A DNA stretch of 14,255 nucleotides, taken from contig DDEO01000060.1 in NCBI GenBank assembly GCA_002336725.1, positions 1 to 14,255 of the forward strand. The letters run 5' to 3'. Origin of the DNA: Bacteroidetes bacterium UBA1952. GTDB lineage: Bacteria > Bacteroidota > Bacteroidia > Chitinophagales > Chitinophagaceae. The notes under the pieces were generated by a model, which was given only the letters and a program-made list of their open reading frames with translations, did not search any database and had not been told where the DNA came from. Position numbers and translations under genes: made by a program. Positions 1 to 5,988 of this stretch are shown here, in pieces. Each line of letters begins with the position of its first letter. The first letter of the stretch is position 1.

Positions 1-197
1 TGCGCAAGGGGATTCCGACCGGTTTTAGTTTTCAGAGCGATAAATCGTTCAGAAATGCCTGTGCGCCGCCTGTGGTTCCATTTAGACAGCTAATACCATT
101 TTGTTGGCTAAATTTTGCATAGCTATTCCGCTCCAGCCCTTACGCAGCAAGGGTTTTAGGAAGATTATATAGGCAAGATTTAGGTAACTATTGGGTG
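1..197. other. no convincing gene; left-edge intergenic stretch
   Basis: This stretch lies downstream of the minus-strand barrel gene that ends at 198. Two plus-strand frames are open from the left edge, to stops near 91-93 and near 118-120, so a plus-strand gene could end here, but the residues are too few to recognise. A small hairpin with arms CCCTT (137-141) and AAGGG (149-153), followed by TTTT, could be a weak plus-strand terminator for such a gene. Nothing else could be supported. Confidence 0.3.
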
Positions 198-989
198 TCA
201 GAGGCGCTCCCCAAGCGTATAGCGATAGCCAACAGAGTAATTGATAAAGCCGTCGTTTTGAACGGGTGCCGTATTCCAGTTGGAAACACGATCCAGATAA
301 TCGGTGAAGAAATAGTGGCGCGAGGCTTCAAAGAAAGCTGCCGACTGCCGATTGATCTGCCAGCGCACACCCAGGATAAGCGGTATTTCTACCGCTCCTT
401 TCAGCGGCGCAGTATTCACAAGGTCGCGATCGTAGTAGTTGCCTTCGCCAATATCGGGCGCATAAGCATAGCGGCGAGGCATGGTCAGGTCGCCCATCTT
501 GGGATTCATAAAAGCATAGCCGAACCCAACGCCCACATAAGGCGTGATGTAAAACCGGGAGTATCCGGTTTCCCAGCGTTTTTGCATAAAGCCCAGAACA
601 TCCCAGTAGGCCGAAAGCATAAGCTCGTTGATGTTGCTGGTGAAAGTCAGTTGCCGCCGCTTCCGCCAGGTTTCATCCGGGTCGAGGTTTTGAAAATTAT
701 TTGCCTCATTTCCGGAAAGCTGCGTTGCATAATAGCTGAATCGGGCGCGGAAGGAGTTGCTGATTTCATACTCGGCTCCCAGCGTAATGCTCGGCGAAAG
801 GTCGTAGCGGGAACCCCACGCGCCATATTTGCGGGGCAGCATATCGCCCAGATAATTTTGTGCGCCTACGGCAATCACCGCCGAAAAGCGGTCTTTGTTA
901 AGCGGCGGACGATTTTTGAAATCCTGCGCACGGGCAGTGGTGCCAAGCACACACGCGGCGATGGTGAATGCGGAAAGGAAAAATTTCAA
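198..989 (-). CDS. DUF6089-like outer-membrane beta-barrel protein
   Basis: Predicted secreted beta-barrel protein of about 263 residues. The N-terminus is a clear signal peptide (MKFFLSAFTIAACVLG, with cleavage likely after TARA, before QDF). After it come alternating aromatic/polar strands, including a SAVIAVGAQNYLGDM segment of the kind seen near the start of DUF6089 barrels in Bacteroidota, and a final strand ending INYSVGYRYTLGERL. The frame has no ATG. A TTG at 1014-1016 gives nine more residues, but it is buried inside a perfect TAGTTTTG -7 promoter box (1014-1021), so I prefer the TTG at 987-989, which starts exactly at the signal peptide. The function is unknown; related proteins are thought to sit in the outer membrane. 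It lies 104 bases downstream of metB on the same strand with its own candidate promoter, so co-transcription is not required. The family call is from recalled similarity and is moderately sure. Confidence 0.75.
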   Translation of the reverse strand: MKFFLSAFTIAACVLGTTARAQDFKNRPPLNKDRFSAVIAVGAQNYLGDMLPRKYGAWGSRYDLSPSITLGAEYEISNSFRARFSYYATQLSGNEANNFQNLDPDETWRKRRQLTFTSNINELMLSAYWDVLGFMQKRWETGYSRFYITPYVGVGFGYAFMNPKMGDLTMPRRYAYAPDIGEGNYYDRDLVNTAPLKGAVEIPLILGVRWQINRQSAAFFEASRHYFFTDYLDRVSNWNTAPVQNDGFINYSVGYRYTLGERL

Positions 990-1013
990 GATTTTGAGGG
1001 GAGGTTTAAGCAA

Positions 1014-1021
1014 CAAAACTA
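1014..1021 (-). promoter_or_regulatory. -7 promoter box of the DUF6089-like gene
   Basis: On the minus strand this reads TAGTTTTG, an exact match to the Bacteroidota TAnnTTTG consensus. A weak -33 element (TTAG) lies 19 bases further upstream. The box overlaps the first available TTG codon of the downstream gene, which argues that translation begins further in, at 989. The match is seen in the sequence; the promoter role is inferred. Confidence 0.5.
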
Positions 1022-1062
1022 TTCCGGGAATCCGATTTTTCTAATTGTTGGAATTTATATTT

Positions 1063-1081
1063 TTTCCGGAAATTCCGGAAA
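1063..1081. repeat. double TTTCCGGAAA palindrome in the metB/DUF6089 gap
   Basis: One full TTTCCGGAAA (1063-1072) runs directly into a second TTCCGGAA (1073-1080), flanked by T-rich and A-rich runs. It lies 13 bases past the metB stop codon. In RNA the pair could fold as CCGGAA/TTCCGG. It belongs to the palindrome family dispersed through the whole window. Confidence 0.7.
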
Positions 1082-1093
1082 AATCTTGTTTTT

Positions 1094-2233
1094 TTAGCCG
1101 ATAGCTGCTTCCAAATCCGCTATCAGGTCGTCGGCATCTTCAATGCCCACGCTAAGGCGAATCAGCCCGTCGGCCAAGCCGTTTTTGATGCGCTCTTCGC
1201 GCGGGATGGAGCCGTGCGTCATCGTGGCCGGATGGCCAATCAACGACTCCACGCCGCCCAGCGATTCGGCCAGCGAAAACAGTTTGGTACGGGTCAGCAC
1301 ACGGTTGGCGGCCTCGATGCTGTCATCTTTCAAAACAAAGGAAATCATCCCGCCAAAGCCGCGCATTTGCTTTTTTGCCACGTCGTGGTTGGGATGGTCT
1401 TCAAAGCCACACCACAATACCTTGCTCACTTTGGGATGGGTACGCAGCCAGCGGGCAATCTTCTCGCCGTTCTCGCAGTGGCGCTGCATCCGCACGTGCA
1501 GGGTTTTGATACCGCGCAACACCAGAAAGCAATCCTGCGGACCGGGCACACCGCCGCAGGCGTTCTGGATAAAGGCCAGCTTTTCAGCGGTTTCGGCAGC
1601 GTTGGTAATCACGCAGCCGTGCACCACGTCGGAGTGGCCGCCGAGGTATTTGGTGGCCGAGTGCAGCACCATCGTTGCGCCCCAGTCGAGCGGGTTTTGC
1701 AGGTAGGGCGAGGCAAAAGTATTATCCACCACCAGCTCCAGTCCGTGCTTTTGGGCAATGGTGGCGCAGGCTTCGATGTCCACGATGCTGAGCAGCGGAT
1801 TGGTAGGCGTTTCTACCCAGATCATCTTGGTTTTTCCGGAAATTTTCTCCTCAATATTTTTCATCTCCCGCATATCCACAAAGTGGAAAACGATACCATA
1901 TTTGGCAAAAACCTTCGTAAAAATCCGGTAGGTACCGCCATAGAGGTCGTTGGAGACAATTACTTCATCGCCGGGTTCCAGCAGGCGCATTACGGCATCT
2001 GTAGCCGCCATCCCGGAGGCAAAAGACAGGGCATATTTCCCGTTTTCAATCGCCGCCAGTGCGTTTTGCAGCGCCGTTCGGGTGGGGTTCTGCGTGCGGG
2101 CATATTCGTAGCCTTTATGGTCGCCGGGGGCCGCCTGCACATAAGTCGAGGTCTGGTAAATCGGTGTCATAATGGCCCCGGTTGTCGGGTCGGGCTCCAC
2201 GCCGGCATGAATGAGTTTGGTGTTGAGCTTCAT
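1094..2233 (-). CDS. metB: cystathionine gamma-synthase / gamma-lyase family, PLP-dependent
   Basis: Pyridoxal-phosphate enzyme of the Cys/Met metabolism family, 379 residues, the usual length. These enzymes make cystathionine from an activated homoserine and cysteine (synthase) or cleave it (lyase), in the cytoplasm. Family landmarks are present in order: YEYARTQNPTR (42-52) with the Tyr/Arg that contact PLP phosphate, FASGMAA (71-77), VETPTNP (140-146), VVDNTFASP (168-176) with Asp170 for the pyridine nitrogen, HSATKYLGGHSD (191-202) with Lys195 as the Schiff-base lysine, and SLAESLGGVESLIGHPA (320-336). The ATG start at 2231-2233 fits the family N-terminus (KLIHAG) and sits 7 bases from a TACTTTTG box. 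Synthase and lyase are hard to separate by sequence, and the partner genes of a methionine pathway are not in view, so metB is a provisional symbol. A TTTCCGGAAA palindrome lies inside the gene at 1833-1842, encoding Ser-Gly. Confidence 0.92.
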   Translation of the reverse strand: MKLNTKLIHAGVEPDPTTGAIMTPIYQTSTYVQAAPGDHKGYEYARTQNPTRTALQNALAAIENGKYALSFASGMAATDAVMRLLEPGDEVIVSNDLYGGTYRIFTKVFAKYGIVFHFVDMREMKNIEEKISGKTKMIWVETPTNPLLSIVDIEACATIAQKHGLELVVDNTFASPYLQNPLDWGATMVLHSATKYLGGHSDVVHGCVITNAAETAEKLAFIQNACGGVPGPQDCFLVLRGIKTLHVRMQRHCENGEKIARWLRTHPKVSKVLWCGFEDHPNHDVAKKQMRGFGGMISFVLKDDSIEAANRVLTRTKLFSLAESLGGVESLIGHPATMTHGSIPREERIKNGLADGLIRLSVGIEDADDLIADLEAAIG

Positions 2234-2240
2234 AGGAGCG

Positions 2241-2248
2241 CAAAAGTA
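2241..2248 (-). promoter_or_regulatory. -7 promoter box of metB
   Basis: On the minus strand this reads TACTTTTG followed by C, an exact TAnnTTTG match. Only 7 bases separate it from the ATG, so the transcript would be leaderless or nearly so. The -33 region falls inside the adjoining 17-bp tandem repeat, where CTTTAG occurs in each unit (best candidate TTTA at 2272-2275, spacing 23, rather long). Confidence 0.55.
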
Positions 2249-2262
2249 AGGATGCTTCGCTG

Positions 2263-2347
2263 TTGGACAGCTAAAGCCGTTGGACAGCTAAAGCCGTTGG
2301 ACAGCTAAAGCCGTTGGACAGCTAAAGCCGTTGGACAGCTAAAGCTG
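2263..2347. repeat. 17-bp tandem repeat, five copies
   Basis: Unit TTGGACAGCTAAAGCCG begins at 2263, 2280, 2297, 2314 and 2331. Copies 1-4 are identical and the fifth ends CTG instead of CCG. The last copy contains ACAGCT-AA-AGCTGT, a small hairpin. The array sits directly upstream of metB and would contain its -33 region. The period is not a multiple of three, and no open reading frame follows it. Confidence 0.95.
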
Positions 2348-2508
2348 TTTTATTTTTAAAACCACGCAAGGTGTAACAGAAATAATAAACACGTCATCCA
2401 AGCCGCAGGCTCCAACGCCCCAAGGGGCATCCAACATCATCCAACAGCTTTAGCGTCCAACGCCGGAACAGGCCCCCAACAACACGAAGCGTTCGTTGTT
2501 ATCTACTT
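2348..2508. repeat. metB/ruvB divergent gap with inverted relics of the 17-bp unit
   Basis: The bases 2443-2463 read as the reverse complement of the 17-bp unit with one base missing (GCTTTAGCGTCCAACG core). TCCAAC words recur at about 2411, 2430, 2440 and 2456, as if the array had an inverted, decayed partner. Just upstream of ruvB, AACAA (2478-2482) and CGAA (2485-2488) pair with TTCG (2492-2495) and TTGTT (2496-2500), giving a hairpin with a two-base bulge. No gene is seen here. Confidence 0.6.
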
Positions 2509-2511
2509 TTA
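2504..2511 (+). promoter_or_regulatory. possible -7 box of ruvB
   Basis: TACTTTTA differs from TAnnTTTG in the last base only and lies 9 bases before the GTG start, the same short spacing as for metB. No good -33 element was found at the expected distance, so this is tentative. Confidence 0.3.
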
Positions 2512-2520
2512 CCTTTTCCT

Positions 2521-3570
2521 GTGCAAAATTCTCCCGTTCGTCCCGCCGAAAATCCCGATCCGCAGCAGCGCGATTTTGAAAATAAAATCCGGCCCCAGTC
2601 TATTGCCGAGTTCTCCGGTCAGCCCCATCTGATTGAGAACCTGCGCATTTTTATCAAAGCCGCCAATGCCCGTGGCGAAGCCCTCGACCATGTGCTTTTT
2701 CACGGCCCGCCCGGCCTGGGCAAAACCACCCTCTCGCGCATTGTAGCCGCCGAGCTGGGCGTTAATATCAAAGAAACGAGCGGCCCGGTTATCGAAAAAC
2801 CTGCCGACCTGGCCGGCCTGCTCACCGGCCTGCAACCGCGCGATGTGCTTTTCATCGATGAAATCCACCGCCTCTCCACTGTGGTTGAAGAGTATCTCTA
2901 CTCGGCGATGGAAGATTTCAAAATCGACATTATGATCGACAGCGGCCCGGCGGCGCGGTCTATTCAGCTCAATGTTTCGCCCTTTACGCTCGTGGGTGCA
3001 ACGACGCGCTCCGGCCTGCTCACGGCCCCGCTGCTCTCGCGTTTTGGTATCAAAAACCGCCTTGATTATTATCCGGCAGAAGTGTTGCAGGGCATTGTGT
3101 CGCGTGCGGCCGGGGTGCTGGGCGTAAAAATCACCTCCGACGCTGCCGGGGAAGTGGCGCGCCGCAGCCGGGGCACGCCGCGTATTGCTAATGGCCTGCT
3201 GCGCCGGATGCGCGACTTTGCGCAGGTGCTGGGCAACGGCGTTATCGACATGAACATCTGCGAATATGGCCTCAAAGCGCTCAACGTGGATGCCAACGGC
3301 CTCGACGAGATGGACAACCGCATCCTTTCTACGCTGATTGATAAATTCAAGGGCGGCCCGGTGGGTATCGGCAATATCGCCACGGCAGTGGGCGAAGAGC
3401 CGGGTACGCTCGAAGAAGTGTATGAGCCGTTCCTGATTCAGGAAGGCTATATCGTGCGCACCCAGCGGGGCCGCGAGGCTACCGAAAAAGCCTATAAGCA
3501 TCTGGGTAAACTGCCCGCCGGAGCCGCCGCTGGTTTGTGGCGCGGGCAGGATGATGCGCTGCTGAAGTAA
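2521..3570 (+). CDS. ruvB: Holliday junction branch-migration ATPase RuvB
   Basis: Motor subunit of the RuvAB complex, which drives branch migration of Holliday junctions in recombinational repair. At 349 residues it is close to the family's usual length. Landmarks in order: N-terminal linker with RPQSIAEFSGQ (24-34), Walker A GPPGLGKT (62-69), Walker B VLFIDE with DEIH (109-116), sensor 1 GATTRSG (159-165), arginine finger in LLSRFG (Arg174), sensor 2 RGTPRIAN (217-224), and a C-terminal winged helix with YEPFLIQEGYIVRTQRGR (301-318) for DNA contact. The start is GTG at 2521; no ATG lies upstream in frame, and the protein begins just before the conserved region. It is transcribed divergently from metB and followed by a strong terminator, so it is probably a single-gene unit. 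Neither ruvA nor ruvC is in the window. Confidence 0.98.
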   Translation: MQNSPVRPAENPDPQQRDFENKIRPQSIAEFSGQPHLIENLRIFIKAANARGEALDHVLFHGPPGLGKTTLSRIVAAELGVNIKETSGPVIEKPADLAGLLTGLQPRDVLFIDEIHRLSTVVEEYLYSAMEDFKIDIMIDSGPAARSIQLNVSPFTLVGATTRSGLLTAPLLSRFGIKNRLDYYPAEVLQGIVSRAAGVLGVKITSDAAGEVARRSRGTPRIANGLLRRMRDFAQVLGNGVIDMNICEYGLKALNVDANGLDEMDNRILSTLIDKFKGGPVGIGNIATAVGEEPGTLEEVYEPFLIQEGYIVRTQRGREATEKAYKHLGKLPAGAAAGLWRGQDDALLK

Positions 3571-3572
3571 GA

Positions 3573-3582
3573 TTTCCGGAAA
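3573..3582. repeat. TTTCCGGAAA palindrome after ruvB
   Basis: A full copy of the dispersed palindrome begins 2 bases after the ruvB stop codon. It is followed by a second half-site (TTTTCCGG, 3583-3590), so that CCGGAAA and TTTCCGG can pair. It sits directly ahead of the intrinsic terminator. Confidence 0.7.
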
Positions 3583-3601
3583 TTTTCCGGCTGGAAATTC
3601 C

Positions 3602-3652
3602 CCCCGTCTGTCTGGTTTTTTTTAGAAGCCCGACAGACGGGGCTTTGTTTTT
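3602..3652 (+). terminator. rho-independent terminator of ruvB
   Basis: A perfect 11-bp stem, CCCCGTCTGTC (3602-3612) with GACAGACGGGG (3632-3642), encloses a 19-base loop and is followed by CTTTGTTTTT. The stem is GC-rich and well placed 31 bases after the ruvB stop codon. Confidence 0.85.
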
Positions 3653-3696
3653 AAATCATACCTTTAAACTGCCTATTCCCCCAAATCTGTTTCCTT

Positions 3697-4101
3697 ATGA
3701 AAAAGAAATTCCTCTTGCCGCTCGCCGCCCTGATCTTTTCCGGAAATTTCCTGCTGGCGCAAGCCCCACAGCAGGCGCAGCCGGCGAAAAAAGACGTTGT
3801 GTACGCGATGACGGATGTCATGCCGGAGCCTACCGTGGATGTCAATGCGTTTCTGTCCCGAAATCTTTCCTATCCCAAAGACGCGCAGCAGCGGAAAGTG
3901 GAAGGTCGGGTAATCATCAAATTTGTAGTGGCCGAAGACGGCAGCATCACCGATGCAATCGTAGAGCGCGGCGTAGATCCGGTGCTCGATGCGGCGGCTT
4001 TGAAGACGATTCTGAAAATGCCAAAGTGGCGGCCCGGTCGAAAAGACGGCAAACCGGTGAAGGTCTATTACCGCATTCCGGTAGCTTTTACACTGGGTTA
4101 G
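3697..4101 (+). CDS. secreted TonB C-terminal domain protein
   Basis: Small protein of 134 residues. Residues 1-22 form a signal peptide (MKKKFLLPLAALIFSG to LLAQ), followed by a short Gln/Pro/Ala-rich linker. Residues about 55-133 are a TonB C-terminal domain, with the typical YP near 59-60, EGRVIIKFVVAEDGSI (69-84), the VLDAAALKTI helix (97-106) and WRPGRKDGKPVKVYY (111-125). In true TonB this domain contacts the TonB box of outer-membrane receptors. Here the N-terminal signal looks cleavable and there is no long Pro-rich spanning arm, so it may act as a free periplasmic TonB-like module rather than a full energy transducer. No exbB/exbD is nearby. The codons for FSGN (14-17), inside the signal peptide, are one of the window's TTTCCGGAAA palindromes and use the gene's only GGA glycine codon. 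The ATG start is clear; TACCTTTA (3659-3666) is a possible -7 box. Confidence 0.85.
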   Translation: MKKKFLLPLAALIFSGNFLLAQAPQQAQPAKKDVVYAMTDVMPEPTVDVNAFLSRNLSYPKDAQQRKVEGRVIIKFVVAEDGSITDAIVERGVDPVLDAAALKTILKMPKWRPGRKDGKPVKVYYRIPVAFTLG

Positions 4102-4118
4102 GGGAAGGAAGGAGCTTT

Positions 4119-4128
4119 TTTCCGGAAA
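4119..4128. repeat. TTTCCGGAAA palindrome after the TonB-domain gene
   Basis: A full copy of the dispersed palindrome lies 17 bases after the stop codon of the TonB-domain gene. It is just beyond the T-run end of the possible minus-strand small RNA. Confidence 0.65.
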
Positions 4129-4137
4129 TCCGGGCAT

Positions 4138-4254
4138 AAAAAAACGGCAAAGACCGAAGCCTTCGCCGCCTTTCCCACACACCTAAGGTATCTGGAAAGA
4201 TGCCTTAGTTTTCTCAATACCGAAAGTTCTTTGTAAACCCTCCTTCGGATTGAT
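4138..4254 (-). ncRNA. possible small RNA with own promoter and terminator
   Basis: Read on the minus strand, this gap has all the parts of an independent small transcript. A -33-like TATTG (4287-4291) lies 20 bases from an AATCTTTG -7-like box (4259-4266), placing the start near 4254. The body contains CCGAA...TTCGG pairing and a 10-bp hairpin with one wobble or mismatch (4183-4192 with 4199-4208). The end is an 8-bp stem (4145-4152 with 4161-4168, one G-U) followed by seven U residues (4138-4144). Overall length is about 115 bases. I do not recognise the family. It lacks the SRP RNA apical motif; a 6S-like role is possible but unproven. Its 3' end converges on the plus-strand TonB-domain gene. 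Confidence 0.4.
4183..4213 (+). terminator. possible terminator of the TonB-domain gene
   Basis: On the plus strand, CTAAGGTATC (4183-4192) pairs with GATGCCTTAG (4199-4208) with one U-G pair, around a TGGAAA loop, and is followed by TTTTCTC. It would end transcription from 3697. The same inverted repeat forms the central hairpin of the possible minus-strand small RNA, so it may serve both strands. Confidence 0.5.
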
Positions 4255-4258
4255 GATG

Positions 4259-4291
4259 CAAAGATTGCACGGCTACAGTCGCCCGGCAATA
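4259..4291 (-). promoter_or_regulatory. possible promoter of the minus-strand small RNA
   Basis: Minus-strand TATTG (4287-4291) and AATCTTTG (4259-4266), separated by 20 bases, fit the Bacteroidota -33/-7 arrangement with one mismatch in the -7 box (AA for TA). No protein-coding gene follows on this strand. Confidence 0.35.
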
Positions 4292-4301
4292 CGATGAATT
4301 G

Positions 4302-4327
4302 CGTATTTTTTGGGCAGCCTTACCTTG
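4302..4327 (+). promoter_or_regulatory. possible promoter of the LolC/E-type permease gene
   Basis: TACCTTG (4321-4327) resembles TAnnTTTG with one T missing. A TTG element is found about 19 bases upstream, near 4299-4301. It lies inside the longest reading frame of the permease and 8 bases before a GTG codon, which supports starting the gene at 4336. The bases TTGCAGCCGC just before the start are shared with the leader of the receptor gene at 8379. Confidence 0.4.
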
Positions 4328-4335
4328 CAGCCGCT

Positions 4336-5562
4336 GTGCGATTCTCTCTTTTTCTGGCCTTCCGCCTGCTGGCGCGACAAAAAGGCTCTTTTTCGGCTTT
4401 CATCATCCGGCTGGCCGCCGGGGCCACTGCTCTGAGTGTGGCCGTCATGCTGCTGGCCGCAGCCGTCGTTACGGGTTTTCAATCGGCTATTCAGGAAAAG
4501 ATTTATGCCTTCTGGGGGCATATTCTGGTTACGCCTTTTACGGCTAACCCGGCCAATCTGCTCACCGAAGAGCCGCTCGTTTTCGATGCATCCTTGTTGC
4601 AGCGCCTCCGGCAGGCCGCGCCAGGTGCGGCTGTGCATCCCTATCTTTTGCGCCCAGCTATTTTGCGGGAAGGAAAAGCCCTCGAAGGCGTGCAGATAAA
4701 AGGCATTCCGCCGGATTATACAGTCCCGACGGCCATCGGCGCTACCGGAAAAATAGATTTCTCCGACACGGCTTACGCCAAAGACATTGTGCTTTCCCAG
4801 ACGCTGGCCAATCGCCTGCAACTGGCCGTGGGAGACCCGGTGATGCTCTATTTTGTGCAGTCGGGGCAGGAAGCGCCGCGCATCCGCCGCGTTACCGTAA
4901 AAGGGATTTACCATACCGGCCTCGACGAGGTGGATCGCAACTTCGTTCTCTGCGATATCCGGCTCGTGCAGCGCCTCAGCGGCTGGGAACCGACCGCCAT
5001 TTCCGGCTATCAGATAGACCTCCAAAAGCCGCAGGATGCACCGCAAATCGCCAACCTCCTCTACAACGATGTTTTAGAAATGCCGCTGCGCGGCTACACA
5101 TTGCAGGAACGCTATCCCCAAATCTTCGACTGGCTGCGTCTTCAGGAAACCAATGTGCGAGTGTTGCTGGGCATCATGGCCGCTATTGCCATCATCAACC
5201 TGGCTACCGCGCTGCTGATTTTAATGGTGGATCGGGTGCGTACGGTTGCCCTCCTGCAGGCGCTGGGCATGAGTCGTCGCCACCTCACCCGCCTGTTTCT
5301 GAGCCTGGCGCTCGGCATTGGGCTAACCGGATCGGTGCTGGGAACGGCGCTGGCGCTGGCGCTGGCTTTCATCCAGAAGACCACCGGCTTCCTGAAGCTG
5401 CCCGAAGAAACCTACTATATGCGCACCGTTCCGGTACATCTGCAAGGGTCGCAAATCCTGGTCATCAACGGCGCTACGCTGCTGCTGTGCCTGTTGTTTA
5501 TGCTGCTGCCTACGCTGTATCTGCGGCGCATTTCAACCACAAAAGTGCTGCAATTCCGGTAG
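4336..5562 (+). CDS. LolC/LolE-type ABC transporter permease (FtsX/MacB fold)
   Basis: Inner-membrane permease of the FtsX/MacB type, 408 residues from the chosen start. The family includes LolC/LolE, which extract lipoproteins for transport to the outer membrane. Membrane helix 1 is at about 22-47, a large periplasmic domain at 48-270, then three helices at about 273-299, 320-346 and 373-396. Between helices 2 and 3 is the coupling segment VRTVALLQALGMSRRHLTRLF (301-321), which contacts the ATPase. The frame is open from ATG 4294 (422 residues), but the extra 14 residues have no match to what I know of the family, and a promoter-like TACCTTG box lies within them. GTG at 4336 gives MRFSLFLAFRLLARQKGSFS, the expected N-terminus. 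No ATPase partner (lolD) is adjacent, which is common for this family in Bacteroidota. The stop codon is followed within about ten bases by a decamer tandem repeat. Confidence 0.88.
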   Translation: MRFSLFLAFRLLARQKGSFSAFIIRLAAGATALSVAVMLLAAAVVTGFQSAIQEKIYAFWGHILVTPFTANPANLLTEEPLVFDASLLQRLRQAAPGAAVHPYLLRPAILREGKALEGVQIKGIPPDYTVPTAIGATGKIDFSDTAYAKDIVLSQTLANRLQLAVGDPVMLYFVQSGQEAPRIRRVTVKGIYHTGLDEVDRNFVLCDIRLVQRLSGWEPTAISGYQIDLQKPQDAPQIANLLYNDVLEMPLRGYTLQERYPQIFDWLRLQETNVRVLLGIMAAIAIINLATALLILMVDRVRTVALLQALGMSRRHLTRLFLSLALGIGLTGSVLGTALALALAFIQKTTGFLKLPEETYYMRTVPVHLQGSQILVINGATLLLCLLFMLLPTLYLRRISTTKVLQFR

Positions 5563-5570
5563 GGGAGGGT

Positions 5571-5710
5571 TGGTTGCTGTTGATGGTTGTTGATGAAGGT
5601 TGATTGTTGTTGATTGTTGTTGATTAAGGTTGATTGTTGTTGATTGTTGTTGATTAAGGTTGATTGTTGTGGTTGATTTTTATTGATAGGTTGTCGATTA
5701 TTGTTGATAG
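5571..5710. repeat. decamer minisatellite built from two words
   Basis: From 5581 to 5670 the sequence divides into nine 10-base units. Word X is TGATTGTTGT and word Y is TGATTAAGGT or TGATGAAGGT. The order is X-like, Y-like, X, X, Y, X, X, Y, X, so an XXY block of 30 bases is itself repeated. Degenerate TTGTTGAT words continue to about 5710. The array starts just after the permease stop codon. Confidence 0.9.
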
Positions 5711-5855
5711 AAATAACAGTTGAAATTGCTTGTGTGGGGAGTGCATTCCCGGTTTCTGGGCTACGGGAAGAAATAATACCATTCAGACAGCTGAATCATG
5801 CATCGTTAGCCTCACCCCCGATGTTTTGGATAGGCTCTGAAAATCCTTCGTGTCC
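5711..5855. other. intergenic spacer between the two repeat arrays
   Basis: No gene is seen. A small hairpin ATTCAG (5781-5786)/CTGAAT (5791-5796) with loop ACAG is present but has no T-run and is not a convincing terminator. The segment separates convergent genes. Confidence 0.4.
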
Positions 5856-5988
5856 ATTCGTGGCAATCTTTCCGGAAAATTTCTTCGTGTCCCTTCGTGC
5901 ATTCGTGGCAATCTTTCCGGAAAATTTCTTCGTGTCCCTTCGTGTATTCGTGGCAATCTTTCCGGAAAATCCATTCGTGGCATCTCCC
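5856..5988. repeat. 45-bp tandem repeat carrying TTTCCGGAAA
   Basis: Copies begin at 5856, 5901 and 5946. The first two are full length and the third breaks off near 5970, followed by a further CATTCGTGGCA (5972-5982). Each unit joins ATTCGTGGCAATC, the palindrome TTTCCGGAAA (5869, 5914, 5959) and TTCTTCGTGTCCCTTCGTG. Because the period is divisible by three, reading frames run through it on both strands, giving 15-residue repeats that are almost certainly not real proteins. The array ends a few bases from the stop codon (5989-5991) of the receptor gene. Confidence 0.9.

Noticed and set aside
195..1097. 300-codon plus-strand open frame antisense to the DUF6089-like gene
   Set aside because: The minus-strand frame has a signal peptide and barrel pattern; the plus-strand product is a low-quality shadow with no recognisable domain.
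2263..2347. CRISPR array
   Set aside because: The repeats are contiguous, without unique spacers, and no cas gene is present.
2509..3501. 330-codon minus-strand frame opposite ruvB
   Set aside because: It is an antisense shadow of an unmistakable RuvB and has no domain of its own.
4138..4254. SRP RNA (4.5S) identity for the small RNA
   Set aside because: The conserved GGAA-loop domain with its flanking internal loop is missing.
4098..4289. 63-codon minus-strand frame in the small-RNA region
   Set aside because: It crosses the terminator hairpin and T-run, has no ATG start and no recognisable features.
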